Source of the DNA: Streptomyces sp. RB17 | Lineage (GTDB): Bacteria > Actinomycetota > Actinomycetes > Streptomycetales > Streptomycetaceae | NCBI RefSeq assembly: GCF_009604455.1 | Contig: NZ_WEGL01000009.1 | Coordinates: 310,001-374,000, forward strand | Length of the DNA stretch: 64,000 nucleotides | Direction of reading: 5' to 3' | Shown here: positions 15,308 to 24,340 of the stretch, piece by piece | Numbering within the stretch: position 1 is the first letter of the stretch | Layout: each line of letters starts with the position of its first letter | Position numbers and translations under genes: made by a program | Notes under the pieces: generated by a model | What the model was told of the DNA's origin: nothing | The model's database searches: none | The model's input: the letters and a program-made list of their open reading frames with translations, nothing else

Positions 15308-16536
15308 GGAGCCGTCCGTACGAGGAGCTGCCGCGCCAGGCCCGGCCGCATCCCGACGACCTCGCCTGGCACCGGCCCCCGGACCCCGCCGAGGTCGACC
15401 CCGCCGTGCTCGGCGCCCTGCTGCACCGGCACGGCTGGCAGCGGCGCGGCGGAGCCCCCGGGCGCTACGGCCGCTGGACCCCACCGGGGCCGGGCGCCGG
15501 CGGGACCAGCCTGCTGGTGCCGGAGAGCCGCGCCTTCCCCGACAGCGACGACCTGCTCGGCGAGGCCCTCGACGCCCTCGCCCGCAGCGGGACGCCCGCC
15601 GCCCGCGAGGTGCTGATCTCCCTCGCCGTGCCCAGCGACGAGATCCGCTGGTGGCGGGACACCCCGGGCGGACCCGTCGGCGCCGCGCCCTGGACGGCCG
15701 ACGAGCAACTGCGCGCCGCCGCCCGGCAGATGCTGCTCGCCGGCGCGCTCGCCACACGCGCGCGTGCCGGGTACTACGGCGCCCGCCACCGCCGCTCCGC
15801 CGCCGCACTCCTTCAGGACGTCCTCGTCGGCCCCGCCGCCGAGGGCCGGCACCTCACCGCGTTCGTGCCCGTGCCCACCGGCCGCCCGCTCGCCGTCCGC
15901 CTCCACCAGGCCCTGAACGCCGCCCGCGAGGCCGTCGACTACCGGCGGGCCACCGGCGGCATGGACGCCTTCGACGGCGCGGTCGAGGCCGGCGTCAGCC
16001 GCGAGCTGACCGAGGCGCTGGCCGTGCTCGTGCGGGGCACCGAGGGCGCCCGGATCGCCGTCGCCTGGGCACCCGGCGCCGGGGTTCCCGAGGGCTGCGC
16101 CCCCTCCGCCGAGCCCGTCGAGTTCTCACCCGGCGACCTGCCCGTGCTGCGCGAGGCCGCCGCCCGCTATCTGCGCGAGGAACCCTCCGTACCGGTCCGC
16201 GTCACCGGCGCCGTCGTCCGCATGCGCCGCTCCGGACCCGGCGGCGAGGGCACCGTACGGCTGCGCGTCCTCGCCGGAGCCGACGTCCCGCACGTCCGCG
16301 TCACCCTGGACGAGGAGGACTACCGCATCGCCGGCCACGCCCACCTCGTCGGGCTCCCGGTGCGGGTGCACGGCCGGCTGGAGCGCCGGGGCGGCTTCCG
16401 CCGGCTCACCGGCGCCTCCGGGGTCGTACCCGTGCAGGTGGAGGAGGGCGAGCGGGACCGGTTGATGAAGTCGCTGCAGGAGAACCTCGACTTCTTCGAG
16501 GAGGCGTGCGGGGAGGCGTACGGGGACGAGGACTGA
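15304..16536 (+). CDS. Conserved actinobacterial protein of unknown function, coupled to DUF4365
   Basis: I do not recognise a domain. The 410-aa protein is soluble, Arg/Ala-rich, without signal peptide or membrane helices. Its N-terminal third has DLAWHRPPDP and HGWQRRGGAPGRYGRW; the middle is helical (ADEQLRAAARQMLLAGALATRARAGYYG). A C-terminal beta-rich part (about 300-395: VRVTGAVVRMRRSG, VRVTLDEEDYRIAGHAH, VRVHGRLERRGGFRRL) resembles a small nucleic-acid or sugar-binding barrel in pattern only. An acidic tail ends the protein. Coupling to the possible nuclease by ATGA is the main clue. Confidence 0.7.
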   Translation: MRSRPYEELPRQARPHPDDLAWHRPPDPAEVDPAVLGALLHRHGWQRRGGAPGRYGRWTPPGPGAGGTSLLVPESRAFPDSDDLLGEALDALARSGTPAAREVLISLAVPSDEIRWWRDTPGGPVGAAPWTADEQLRAAARQMLLAGALATRARAGYYGARHRRSAAALLQDVLVGPAAEGRHLTAFVPVPTGRPLAVRLHQALNAAREAVDYRRATGGMDAFDGAVEAGVSRELTEALAVLVRGTEGARIAVAWAPGAGVPEGCAPSAEPVEFSPGDLPVLREAAARYLREEPSVPVRVTGAVVRMRRSGPGGEGTVRLRVLAGADVPHVRVTLDEEDYRIAGHAHLVGLPVRVHGRLERRGGFRRLTGASGVVPVQVEEGERDRLMKSLQENLDFFEEACGEAYGDED

Positions 16537-16657
16537 GGTGTAGGGGAGCGCGGACCGAGGGTGACCGTTTCGCGGTCGGGGCCATCGGGTCGGTACGATC
16601 GCCTGTGCGCGCGCTCCTGGTATGGCGCCGCACCCCACCTTCAGTCAGGAGAGACCG

Positions 16658-18634
16658 GTGTCAGACGTCCGTGTGATCATCCAACGCGATTCCGAGCGGG
16701 AAGAACGCGTGGTGACGACGGGCACTACGGCCGCCGACCTCTTCGCGGGCGAGCGCTCGATCATCGCCGCGCGTGTCGGGGGCGAGCTGAAGGACCTCGC
16801 CCACGAGGTCGAGGACGGCGAGACCGTCGAGGGCGTCGAGATCTCCTCCGAGGACGGTCTGAACATCCTGCGCCACTCCACCGCGCACGTCATGGCGCAG
16901 GCCGTGCAGGAGATCTTCCCCGAGGCCAAGCTGGGCATCGGCCCGCCCGTCAAGGACGGCTTCTACTACGACTTCGACGTGGAGAAGCCGTTCACGCCCG
17001 AGGATCTCAAGGCCATCGAGAAGAAGATGCAGGAGATCCAGAAGCGCGGGCAGCGCTTCTCCCGCCGTGTCGTCACCGACGAGGCGGCCCGCGAGGAGCT
17101 GGCCGCCGAGCCGTACAAGCTGGAGCTGATCGGCCTCAAGGGGTCGGCCTCCTCCGACGACGGCGCGGACGTCGAGGTCGGCGCCGGTGAGCTGACGATC
17201 TACGACAACCTGGACGCCAAGACCGGCGAGCTGTGCTGGAAGGACCTCTGCCGTGGTCCGCACCTGCCCTCGACCCGCCTGATCCCGGCGTTCAAGCTGA
17301 TGCGCAACGCGGCCGCCTACTGGCGCGGCAGCGAGAAGAACCCGATGCTCCAGCGCATCTACGGCACCGCCTGGCCGTCCAAGGACGAGCTGAAGGGGTA
17401 CCTGGACTTCCTCGCCGAGGCCGAGAAGCGCGACCACCGCAAGCTCGGTACCGAGCTCGACCTCTTCTCCATCCCGGAGCAGATCGGCTCCGGCCTCGCG
17501 GTCTTCCACCCCAAGGGGGGCATCGTCCGCCGGGTCATGGAGGACTACTCGCGGCGCCGCCACGAGGAGGAGGGCTACGAGTTCGTCTACACCCCGCACG
17601 CCACGAAGGGGAAGCTCTTCGAGACGTCCGGGCACCTGGACTGGTACGCCGAGGGCATGTACCCGCCCATGCAGCTCGACGAGGGCGTGGACTACTACCT
17701 CAAGCCCATGAACTGCCCGATGCACAACCTGATCTTCGACGCGCGCGGCCGCTCCTACCGCGAACTGCCGCTGCGTCTCTTCGAGTTCGGGACCGTGTAC
17801 CGGTACGAGAAGTCGGGCGTCGTGCACGGCCTGACCCGCGCCCGCGGCTTCACCCAGGACGACGCGCACATCTACTGCACCCGTGAGCAGATGTCCGAGG
17901 AGCTGGACAAGACGCTCACCTTCGTCCTCGGCCTGCTGCGCGACTACGGCCTGACCGACTTCTACCTGGAGCTGTCCACCAAGGACCCGGAGAAGTCCGT
18001 CGGCTCCGACGAGGTCTGGGAGGAGGCGACCGAGACCCTGCGCCAGGTCGCCGAGAAGCAGGGCCTGCCCCTGGTGCCCGACCCGGGCGGCGCCGCGTTC
18101 TACGGCCCGAAGATCTCCGTCCAGGCCAAGGACGCCATCGGCCGCACCTGGCAGATGTCGACCATCCAGCTCGACTTCAACCTGCCGGAGCGCTTCAACC
18201 TGGAGTACACCGGCCCGGACGGCTCCAAGCAGCGCCCTGTGATGATCCACCGCGCGCTGTTCGGCTCCATCGAGCGGTTCTTCGCCGTCCTGCTGGAGCA
18301 CTACGCGGGTGCCTTCCCGGCCTGGCTGGCCCCGGTCCAGGCGCTCGGCATCCCGATCGGCGACGCACACGTGGAGTACCTGGAGAAGTTCGCCGCCGCG
18401 GCCCGGAAGAAGGGCCTGCGCGTCGAGGTGGACTCCTCCTCGGACCGCATGCAGAAGAAGATCCGCAACGCCCAGAAGCAGAAGGTGCCCTTCATGGTCA
18501 TCGCGGGCGACGAGGACATGTCGAACGGCTCGGTGTCGTTCCGCTACCGCGACGGCTCGCAGGAGAACGGCATCCCGTTCGACGCGGCCATCGCCAAGAT
18601 CGCGCAGATCGTTCAGGATCGGGCCCAGGTCTGA
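16658..18634 (+). CDS. thrS: Threonyl-tRNA synthetase
   Basis: The class II enzyme charges tRNA-Thr. The 658-aa product has an N-terminal TGS domain (about 1-65) and the editing/SAD domain with HSTAHVMAQ near residue 75 and DLCRGPH near 205. The catalytic core contains MNCPMHN (Cys of the catalytic zinc site), and GLTRARGFTQDDAH and the HRALFGSIERFF motif 3 follow. The C-terminal anticodon-binding domain runs to RAQV. GTG 16658 with CAGGAGA 8 bases upstream is the start. TACGAT at 16594-16599 may be the -10 box. No T-box leader is evident. Confidence 0.97.
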   Translation: MSDVRVIIQRDSEREERVVTTGTTAADLFAGERSIIAARVGGELKDLAHEVEDGETVEGVEISSEDGLNILRHSTAHVMAQAVQEIFPEAKLGIGPPVKDGFYYDFDVEKPFTPEDLKAIEKKMQEIQKRGQRFSRRVVTDEAAREELAAEPYKLELIGLKGSASSDDGADVEVGAGELTIYDNLDAKTGELCWKDLCRGPHLPSTRLIPAFKLMRNAAAYWRGSEKNPMLQRIYGTAWPSKDELKGYLDFLAEAEKRDHRKLGTELDLFSIPEQIGSGLAVFHPKGGIVRRVMEDYSRRRHEEEGYEFVYTPHATKGKLFETSGHLDWYAEGMYPPMQLDEGVDYYLKPMNCPMHNLIFDARGRSYRELPLRLFEFGTVYRYEKSGVVHGLTRARGFTQDDAHIYCTREQMSEELDKTLTFVLGLLRDYGLTDFYLELSTKDPEKSVGSDEVWEEATETLRQVAEKQGLPLVPDPGGAAFYGPKISVQAKDAIGRTWQMSTIQLDFNLPERFNLEYTGPDGSKQRPVMIHRALFGSIERFFAVLLEHYAGAFPAWLAPVQALGIPIGDAHVEYLEKFAAAARKKGLRVEVDSSSDRMQKKIRNAQKQKVPFMVIAGDEDMSNGSVSFRYRDGSQENGIPFDAAIAKIAQIVQDRAQV

Positions 18635-18655
18635 TCCGGCGCCCGCTCCGCACGA

Positions 18656-18689
18656 AGGCCCCCGGGGAGGTTCATCTCCCCGGGGGCCT
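18656..18689. terminator. Bidirectional terminator between thrS and the ion-channel gene
   Basis: A 14-bp stem (18656-18669 with 18676-18689) has a 6-base loop. The loop contains the TGA of the minus-strand channel gene, whose last codons therefore lie inside the stem. Confidence 0.8.
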
Positions 18690-19328
18690 CTCGTCTCCCT
18701 CGCGGGTGAAGGTCTGCATCAGCCAGGACGAGAACGAGCCCGTCACCGCGCCGAGCAGGGCGAGGCCGCCGATCATCATCCCGATGGCGATCGCCCGGCC
18801 CATCGGGGTGACCGGGGTGATGTCCCCGTAGCCGACCGTGGTGAGGGTCGACGCCGCCCACCACACGGCGTCCCCGAACGTGCGCATGGTGGCTCCGGGG
18901 GCGCCGCGCTCCGCCTGGTAGACCGCGAGGGCGCCGGAGAAGCCGAGCAGCAGGGTGGACAGGCCGGCGTAGGAGATCACGCGCGCGTGCAGCGAGAGCC
19001 GGGGCTGTCCGGACTTCCGCTGCACCGCCTCGTACAGGGGAACGATCCGCAGCGGCCGCAGCAGCGGCAGGACGACCACCACCGTGTGCAGCATGTGCGT
19101 GGGGACGAACCGCAGACCCTGTCCGCTGAGCCGCCAGCGCACCGCGTAGTCCGCGGCGAACACCAGCCAGAGGCCGAGCATCACGGACAAGCACACGACG
19201 TGCCAGAAGGGGGGCAGGTCCGTGGCCAGGACATGCGTGGCATACGCGGCCAGGAAGACCAGGGACGCCACGAAGAGGGGGATCTCGGTGCGCTGCGTCC
19301 AGCGCACCGAACGGCTGTCGTCGTCCAC
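18672..19328 (-). CDS. Potassium-selective ion channel (voltage-gated-like)
   Basis: A 218-aa membrane protein with the potassium selectivity filter TTVGYGD at residues 163-169, preceded by the pore helix (FGDAVWWAASTL) and followed by an inner helix. Four earlier hydrophobic segments, with LLRPLRIVPLYEAVQR as a weak S4-like arginine helix, suggest a six-helix VIC-type subunit; four would form the pore. No RCK or cyclic-nucleotide domain follows. GTG 19328 is chosen; the longer in-frame ATG 19409 would overlap the divergent HIT gene start. Confidence 0.85.
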   Translation of the reverse strand: MDDDSRSVRWTQRTEIPLFVASLVFLAAYATHVLATDLPPFWHVVCLSVMLGLWLVFAADYAVRWRLSGQGLRFVPTHMLHTVVVVLPLLRPLRIVPLYEAVQRKSGQPRLSLHARVISYAGLSTLLLGFSGALAVYQAERGAPGATMRTFGDAVWWAASTLTTVGYGDITPVTPMGRAIAIGMMIGGLALLGAVTGSFSSWLMQTFTREGDERPPGR

Positions 19329-19407
19329 CGGCCAAGCTTGTCCGGTGAACGTCTTCCCGTCGCCCCGGCGACACGCCGCGTACGGGCGAAGCCATATGCT
19401 GCCTAGC

Positions 19408-19953
19408 ATGACGAGTGAGCCGGAGCAGCAGATCGGAGTGGGGACGCAGGACGCGTTCCAGCGCCTGTGGACGCCCCACCGGATGGCCTACATCCAGGGC
19501 GAGAACAAGCCGACCGGTCCGGGGGCCGACGACGGCTGCCCCTTCTGCTCGATCCCGGCCAAGTCCGACGAGGACGGACTGATCGTCCGGCGCGGCGAGC
19601 AGGTGTACGCGGTGCTCAACCTCTACCCGTACAACGGCGGCCATCTGATGACGGTCCCGTACCGCCACGTCGCCGACTACACGGACCTGACCGGCCCGGA
19701 GACGGCGGAGCTCGCCGAGCTGACCAAGCAGGCCATGACGGCGCTGCGCACCGCGTCCGGCGCGCACGGCTTCAACATCGGCATGAACCAGGGCACGGTC
19801 GCGGGCGCCGGCATCGCCGCCCACCTGCACCAGCACATCGTCCCGCGGTGGGGCGGCGACACGAACTTCATGCCGGTGGTCGGCCACACCAAGGTGCTGC
19901 CGCAGCTGCTGGCCGACACCAGGAAGATGCTGGCGGAGGCCTGGCCGGCGTAG
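19408..19953 (+). CDS. HIT-domain hydrolase/phosphorylase (Ap4A phosphorylase-like)
   Basis: The 181-aa protein has the histidine triad HLHQHIVPRW near residues 138-147, a zinc-binding CPFC near residues 45-48, and NLYPYNGGHLMTVPYRHV. It looks like the actinobacterial HIT group related to AP4A phosphorylase, acting on nucleotide polyphosphates in the cytoplasm. ATG 19408 is a clear start. In related genomes a HIT gene stands near pgsA; here an unknown membrane gene and an EF-G-like gene lie between. Confidence 0.88.
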   Translation: MTSEPEQQIGVGTQDAFQRLWTPHRMAYIQGENKPTGPGADDGCPFCSIPAKSDEDGLIVRRGEQVYAVLNLYPYNGGHLMTVPYRHVADYTDLTGPETAELAELTKQAMTALRTASGAHGFNIGMNQGTVAGAGIAAHLHQHIVPRWGGDTNFMPVVGHTKVLPQLLADTRKMLAEAWPA

Positions 19954-19983
19954 CCGCGGCGTGCCCTCTGCCGAGGGCACCGC

Positions 19984-21630
19984 TCACGCGTCGTACAGGT
20001 CGGCCTTCTTCGGCGTGGGGTCCTGGACCAGGCCGCTGAGGATGCCCGACCGCGTCCCGAACTGCTCCGTGTCCACGCCGTTCTCCTCCAGCACGCTGAT
20101 CGCCGCCGCGTGCACCACCCGGAGCACCGGCGTGGCCGCGCGCAGCGCGTCGTCGGCCATGAAGCGGTGCCGCCAGGGCTGGTCGGCCCAGGCGTGCCGC
20201 AGACCGAACGGCTCGGGCAGGACGAGCGAGCCGCCGAGCCAGTTGAGTATCGGCGGGTACCAGGTCAGCGGGGCGCGCGCGGCGAGCCGTACCACCTCGT
20301 CGGTGGTGACCAGCGGAAGCATGATCTTCCGGGTCTCCCAGGGCTTGAGGGACTTGGCGACCTCCTTGCTCGGCGGCTCCGGCTTGGAGGTGAACAGCGG
20401 GTTCACCGGTCCCAGCGCGTGCCCGGTCACCTCGATGCGCAGCGTCTCGTGCAGCACCGTGACCGTGATCAGCATGGTGAGGACCAGCTGCCCGTCCCAC
20501 AGCGTCCACTGCACGCCCAGGTAGTGCCGGTCGCCGCTGCCGAACTGCTGCTTGTTGCAGATCTCCTGTATCGCGTGCGGCCTGACCTGGAAGGCCTCGA
20601 CGTCGGTGCCCTCGGGCCGGGACACCTCCGTGGCCTTCTCGCCGATCGGCGTGACGATCCAGTGCTTGATGGACGGCTTGGGGAAACCGCCGGTGTTCAG
20701 CGGGCCGCGCTCCAGCAGGGCGAGCTGGTCGTGGATCGCGCGTATGACGTCCCAGCTGCGGAACGGGTGGATCTCCCGCGTAGGGTCGGCGGGCACCAGA
20801 TTCTCGGCGAGCTGCCAGGCGCCCCAGCGGGTGCCCATGCCGAGTATGCCCTTGGGGCCGGCGTAGAAGACCGAGTTGGACTGCTGTTCCGCGCTGAGCC
20901 GGGCCAGCGACTGGCGCAGCTCCTCGGCCGCCGTCTGATTGGGGCCGCGCGGCACCGCCTCGGGGACCTTCGCACCGACGCTGGTGCCCGAGAGCAGGCC
21001 GCCCCAGCGGGCCCGCAGATCCTTGGCCGTGCGCTCACAGATCTGCTTGGCCCAGAACCAGCCGAGCACCGGGAGCACGACACACGCCCGGGCATACCAT
21101 GCCCAGAAGCCGCTGAACGGCATCTTGATCAGGAACAGTGCGGCCAGCACGCCGACACCCAGGAGCAGGGCGGTGGCGAGCGCACCCGCCCGCCTGTCCT
21201 CGCGCGTGGCGACGAACGTGCGCAGCTGGAAGACGAGCAGCCAGGCGATCAGCCCGGGCAGGAAGAGCACTCCGCACAGGACCGTCACGGCGGTCAGGCG
21301 GTTGTCGCGCTCCCGGCGGATGTTGTTGGCCGCGAGGCAGTGCTCGACGACGAACTGCGGCTCGGACCCGAAGGACTGGATGAGCGGCTTGCGGCCGGGA
21401 GCGAGCATCCGGGCGACCACGGCCCGCGAGAACGCCTCACCGAGATTGGGCCTCAGCAGCGCGATCCTGCCCGGCTTGAGAGTCGACTCGTGCCACTCGT
21501 TGTCGGCCTTCTTGATCTCCTCCATCGGGCTGTCCCGGTACGCCGCGGAGGCCAGCGCGGCGGTCGCCGCCTGACTCGCGTCGCCCGAGACGGGCACCTG
21601 GGGCCCGTCCCACTCCGTTCCCAACGACAT
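19984..21630 (-). CDS. Large membrane protein of unknown function
   Basis: The 548-aa protein has a soluble N-terminus (about 110 residues). Three hydrophobic segments follow: AVTVLCGVLFLPGLIAWLLV, GALATALLLGVGVLAALFLI, and the WAWYARACVVLPVLGWFWA region. A long cytoplasmic-looking part contains NSVFYAGPKGILGMGTRWGAWQLAENLVP, HYLGVQWTLWDGQLVLTMLITV and a C-terminal helical tail. I recognise it as a conserved Streptomyces hypothetical type but no function. ATG 21630 is chosen; an in-frame start at 21720 would add 30 low-complexity residues. It is convergent with the HIT gene. Confidence 0.7.
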   Translation of the reverse strand: MSLGTEWDGPQVPVSGDASQAATAALASAAYRDSPMEEIKKADNEWHESTLKPGRIALLRPNLGEAFSRAVVARMLAPGRKPLIQSFGSEPQFVVEHCLAANNIRRERDNRLTAVTVLCGVLFLPGLIAWLLVFQLRTFVATREDRRAGALATALLLGVGVLAALFLIKMPFSGFWAWYARACVVLPVLGWFWAKQICERTAKDLRARWGGLLSGTSVGAKVPEAVPRGPNQTAAEELRQSLARLSAEQQSNSVFYAGPKGILGMGTRWGAWQLAENLVPADPTREIHPFRSWDVIRAIHDQLALLERGPLNTGGFPKPSIKHWIVTPIGEKATEVSRPEGTDVEAFQVRPHAIQEICNKQQFGSGDRHYLGVQWTLWDGQLVLTMLITVTVLHETLRIEVTGHALGPVNPLFTSKPEPPSKEVAKSLKPWETRKIMLPLVTTDEVVRLAARAPLTWYPPILNWLGGSLVLPEPFGLRHAWADQPWRHRFMADDALRAATPVLRVVHAAAISVLEENGVDTEQFGTRSGILSGLVQDPTPKKADLYDA

Positions 21631-21842
21631 TCCCGCCCCCATCGCCGCCGGTGTCGCTTCTGCGGCCTTCCCGACTTCCTCGCTCCGCACACCTGTTGAA
21701 CAGGCCGTCGTGTCGATCACCCGTCACAACCGGACGACTGCGGCACGACGCGATCAGGTGATCAGCGTATCCGCCGCCACCGACAACCGGCGGGCGGACG
21801 GCCGAAGCCGCCCGCCCGCGCACCCGGCTCGCGGGTGCCGAA

Positions 21843-24044
21843 CTACGCGTTCTCACCCGCCTGTTCGCGGATCCGCTCGGCGATCTGCGGCGGCATCGGC
21901 TCGTGCCGGGCGTAGGAGCGGTCGAACCGTGCCGTGCCGTGCGACAGCGAGCGCAGGTCGACGGCGTACCGGCCGATCTCGAACTCGGGCACCTCGGCCT
22001 TGATCAGGGTCCGCCCGGAGCCCACCTGTTCGGTGCCGAGCACCCGGCCGCGCCGGCTGGACAGGTCGCTCATGACGGCGCCCACGTAGTCGTCGCCGAC
22101 CAGCACGGACACCTCGGCCACCGGCTCCAGCAGATGGATCCGCGTGTCGGCCGCGGCCTCGCGCAGCGCCAGCGCGCCCGCGGTCTGGAAGGCGGCGTCG
22201 GAGGAGTCCACCGAGTGCGCCTTGCCGTCGAGCAGCGTGACCCGCACGTCCACCAGCGGGTATCCCGCGGCGACCCCCTTGGCGGCCTGCGCCCGTACGC
22301 CCTTCTCCACGGACGGGATGAACTGGCGCGGTACGGCACCGCCGACCACCTTGTCCACGAACTCGATGCCCGAGCCACCGGGCAGCGGCTCCACCTCGAT
22401 CTCGCAGATGGCGTACTGCCCGTGCCCGCCGGACTGCTTGACGTGCCGCCCGCGACCGCCGGCCTTGTTCGCGAACGTCTCCCGCAGGGAGACCTTGTGC
22501 GGGACGACGTCGACCTGGACGCCGTAGCGGCTGCGCAGCCGTTCCAGGGCGACGTCCGCATGGGCCTCGCCCAGGCACCACAGCACCACCTGGTGGGTGT
22601 CCTGGTTCTGCTCCAGACGCATGGTCGGGTCCTCGGCCACCAGCCGGGACAGGCCCTGCGAGAGCTTGTCCTCGTCGGCCTTGCTGTGCGCCTGGATGGC
22701 GAGCGGCAGCAGCGGGTCGGGCATCCGCCAGGGCTCCATCAGGAGCGGGTCGTCCTTCGCGGAGAGGGTGTCCCCGGTCTCGGCCCGGCCGAGCTTGGCC
22801 ACGCACACCAGATCACCGGCGACGGCATGCGTCACCGGGCGCTGCTGCTTGCCGAAGGGCATGGACAGGGCGCCGACCTTCTCGTCGACGTCGTGGTCCT
22901 CGTGGCCGCGGTCGGCCAGCCCGTGCCCGGAGACGTGCACCGTCTGGTCGGGGCGCAGGGTGCCGGAGAAGACACGCACCAGGGAGACCCGGCCGACGTA
23001 GGGGTCGGAGGAGGTCTTGACGACCTCGGCGACCAGCGGCCCGCCCGTGTCGCACGGCTTCAGCTCGCGCGCCTTCCCGTCGACAGTGGTGACCTCGGGC
23101 AGCGGGTGCTCGAACGGGGTCGGGAACCCGCCGGTGACCAGCTCCAGCAGCTCCACCGTGCCGAGCCCCTGTTTGGCGCCGTCGGCGGCGGGGGCGGCCG
23201 CCAGGACGGGGAAGAACGAGCCGCGGGCCACGGCCCGCTCCAGGTCCTGGATCAGCGTCTGGACGTCGACCTGCTCGCCGCCGAGATAGCGGTCCATGAG
23301 GGTCTCGTCCTCGCTCTCGGCGATGATCCCCTCGATGAGCCGGTTGCGGGCCTCCTCGATGTCCGGCAGCTGGTCCTCGCCGGGTTCGGAGTCCTTGCGT
23401 TCCCCGGTCGAGTAGTCGAACAGCTGCTGCGACAGCAGTCCGACCAGCCCGGTCACGGGCGCGTGCCCGTCGGGACCCTCCGGGCCGCGCAGCGGCAGAT
23501 ACAGCGGCAGCACGGCATCCGGGTCGTCGCCGCCGAAGGCCTCCGCACAGATCCGGGTCATCTCCTCGAAGTCCGCGCGCGCGGCCTCCAGGTGCGTGAT
23601 CACGATCGCCCGCGGCATGCCGACGGCCGCGCACTCCTCCCAGACCATCCGGGTGGAGCCGTCCACGCCGTCCGAGGCCGAGACGACGAAGAGGGCCGCG
23701 TCCGCGGCGCGCAGACCGGCCCTGAGCTCCCCGACGAAGTCGGCGTATCCGGGGGTGTCCAGCAGGTTGATCTTGATGCCGTCCCATGCGACCGGCACCA
23801 GGGAGAGCTGTACGGAGCGCTGCTGCCGGTGCTCGATCTCGTCGTAGTCCGAGACGGTGCCGCCGTCCTCCTTGCGGCCCGCCCGGTTCACCGCCCCCGC
23901 GGCCAGCGCGAGGGCCTCCACCAGAGTCGTCTTGCCCGAACCGGAGTGGCCGACCAGCACCACGTTCCGTACGGATGCGGGCTGGTCGGCCTCGAGAGCC
24001 CTGCCGGCGGCCCCGGGGTGGTGTGTCTGAGTCTTGTCGCCCAT
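21843..24044 (-). CDS. Elongation factor G-like GTPase (EF-G2)
   Basis: The 733-aa protein has all EF-G domains. The GTPase domain carries P-loop GHSGSGKTT at residues 32-40 and DTPGYADF as G3. Domain II and domains III-V follow up to SYARHEPMPPQIAERI. The G4 motif, normally NKxD, reads THLE (in IVITHLEAARADF), which would weaken guanine recognition. It is a paralogue, not the housekeeping fusA, which lies with the ribosomal protein operons; published work on mycobacterial EF-G2 suggests altered GTPase behaviour. ATG 24044 has GGAGGC 7 bases upstream. A divergent region of 296 bases without a gene separates it from pgsA. Confidence 0.9.
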   Translation of the reverse strand: MGDKTQTHHPGAAGRALEADQPASVRNVVLVGHSGSGKTTLVEALALAAGAVNRAGRKEDGGTVSDYDEIEHRQQRSVQLSLVPVAWDGIKINLLDTPGYADFVGELRAGLRAADAALFVVSASDGVDGSTRMVWEECAAVGMPRAIVITHLEAARADFEEMTRICAEAFGGDDPDAVLPLYLPLRGPEGPDGHAPVTGLVGLLSQQLFDYSTGERKDSEPGEDQLPDIEEARNRLIEGIIAESEDETLMDRYLGGEQVDVQTLIQDLERAVARGSFFPVLAAAPAADGAKQGLGTVELLELVTGGFPTPFEHPLPEVTTVDGKARELKPCDTGGPLVAEVVKTSSDPYVGRVSLVRVFSGTLRPDQTVHVSGHGLADRGHEDHDVDEKVGALSMPFGKQQRPVTHAVAGDLVCVAKLGRAETGDTLSAKDDPLLMEPWRMPDPLLPLAIQAHSKADEDKLSQGLSRLVAEDPTMRLEQNQDTHQVVLWCLGEAHADVALERLRSRYGVQVDVVPHKVSLRETFANKAGGRGRHVKQSGGHGQYAICEIEVEPLPGGSGIEFVDKVVGGAVPRQFIPSVEKGVRAQAAKGVAAGYPLVDVRVTLLDGKAHSVDSSDAAFQTAGALALREAAADTRIHLLEPVAEVSVLVGDDYVGAVMSDLSSRRGRVLGTEQVGSGRTLIKAEVPEFEIGRYAVDLRSLSHGTARFDRSYARHEPMPPQIAERIREQAGENA

Positions 24045-24340
24045 GATCCTGCCTCCCGTGCACGGTGAGGTCATGTGTGGGCGCGGACGCGCGGTCCCGC
24101 GTGCACTGGCGGCTCCGGCGACGCCCGCGGTTATTCGAGCTTTCCACTCCCGTCACGCTGCGTCCATACGAACGACAGCCACGGCCGCCGATCGCGCCGC
24201 GCGCGCCCCGCGCACGGCGGCGCACACCGGTCCGCGCGACGGGCCGCGGGTGCCCGCCCGCCGCGCGCACGCGCGCGTGGCTACGATGGGCCAGCCGGAG
24301 GCCACCAGGGGCCGCGGCGACACCGACCGTCGGGAAGGCC

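Noticed and set aside
16537..16657. Possible T-box riboswitch before thrS
   Set aside because: The leader is about 60 bases from the likely -10 box and shows no T-box core or specifier stem.
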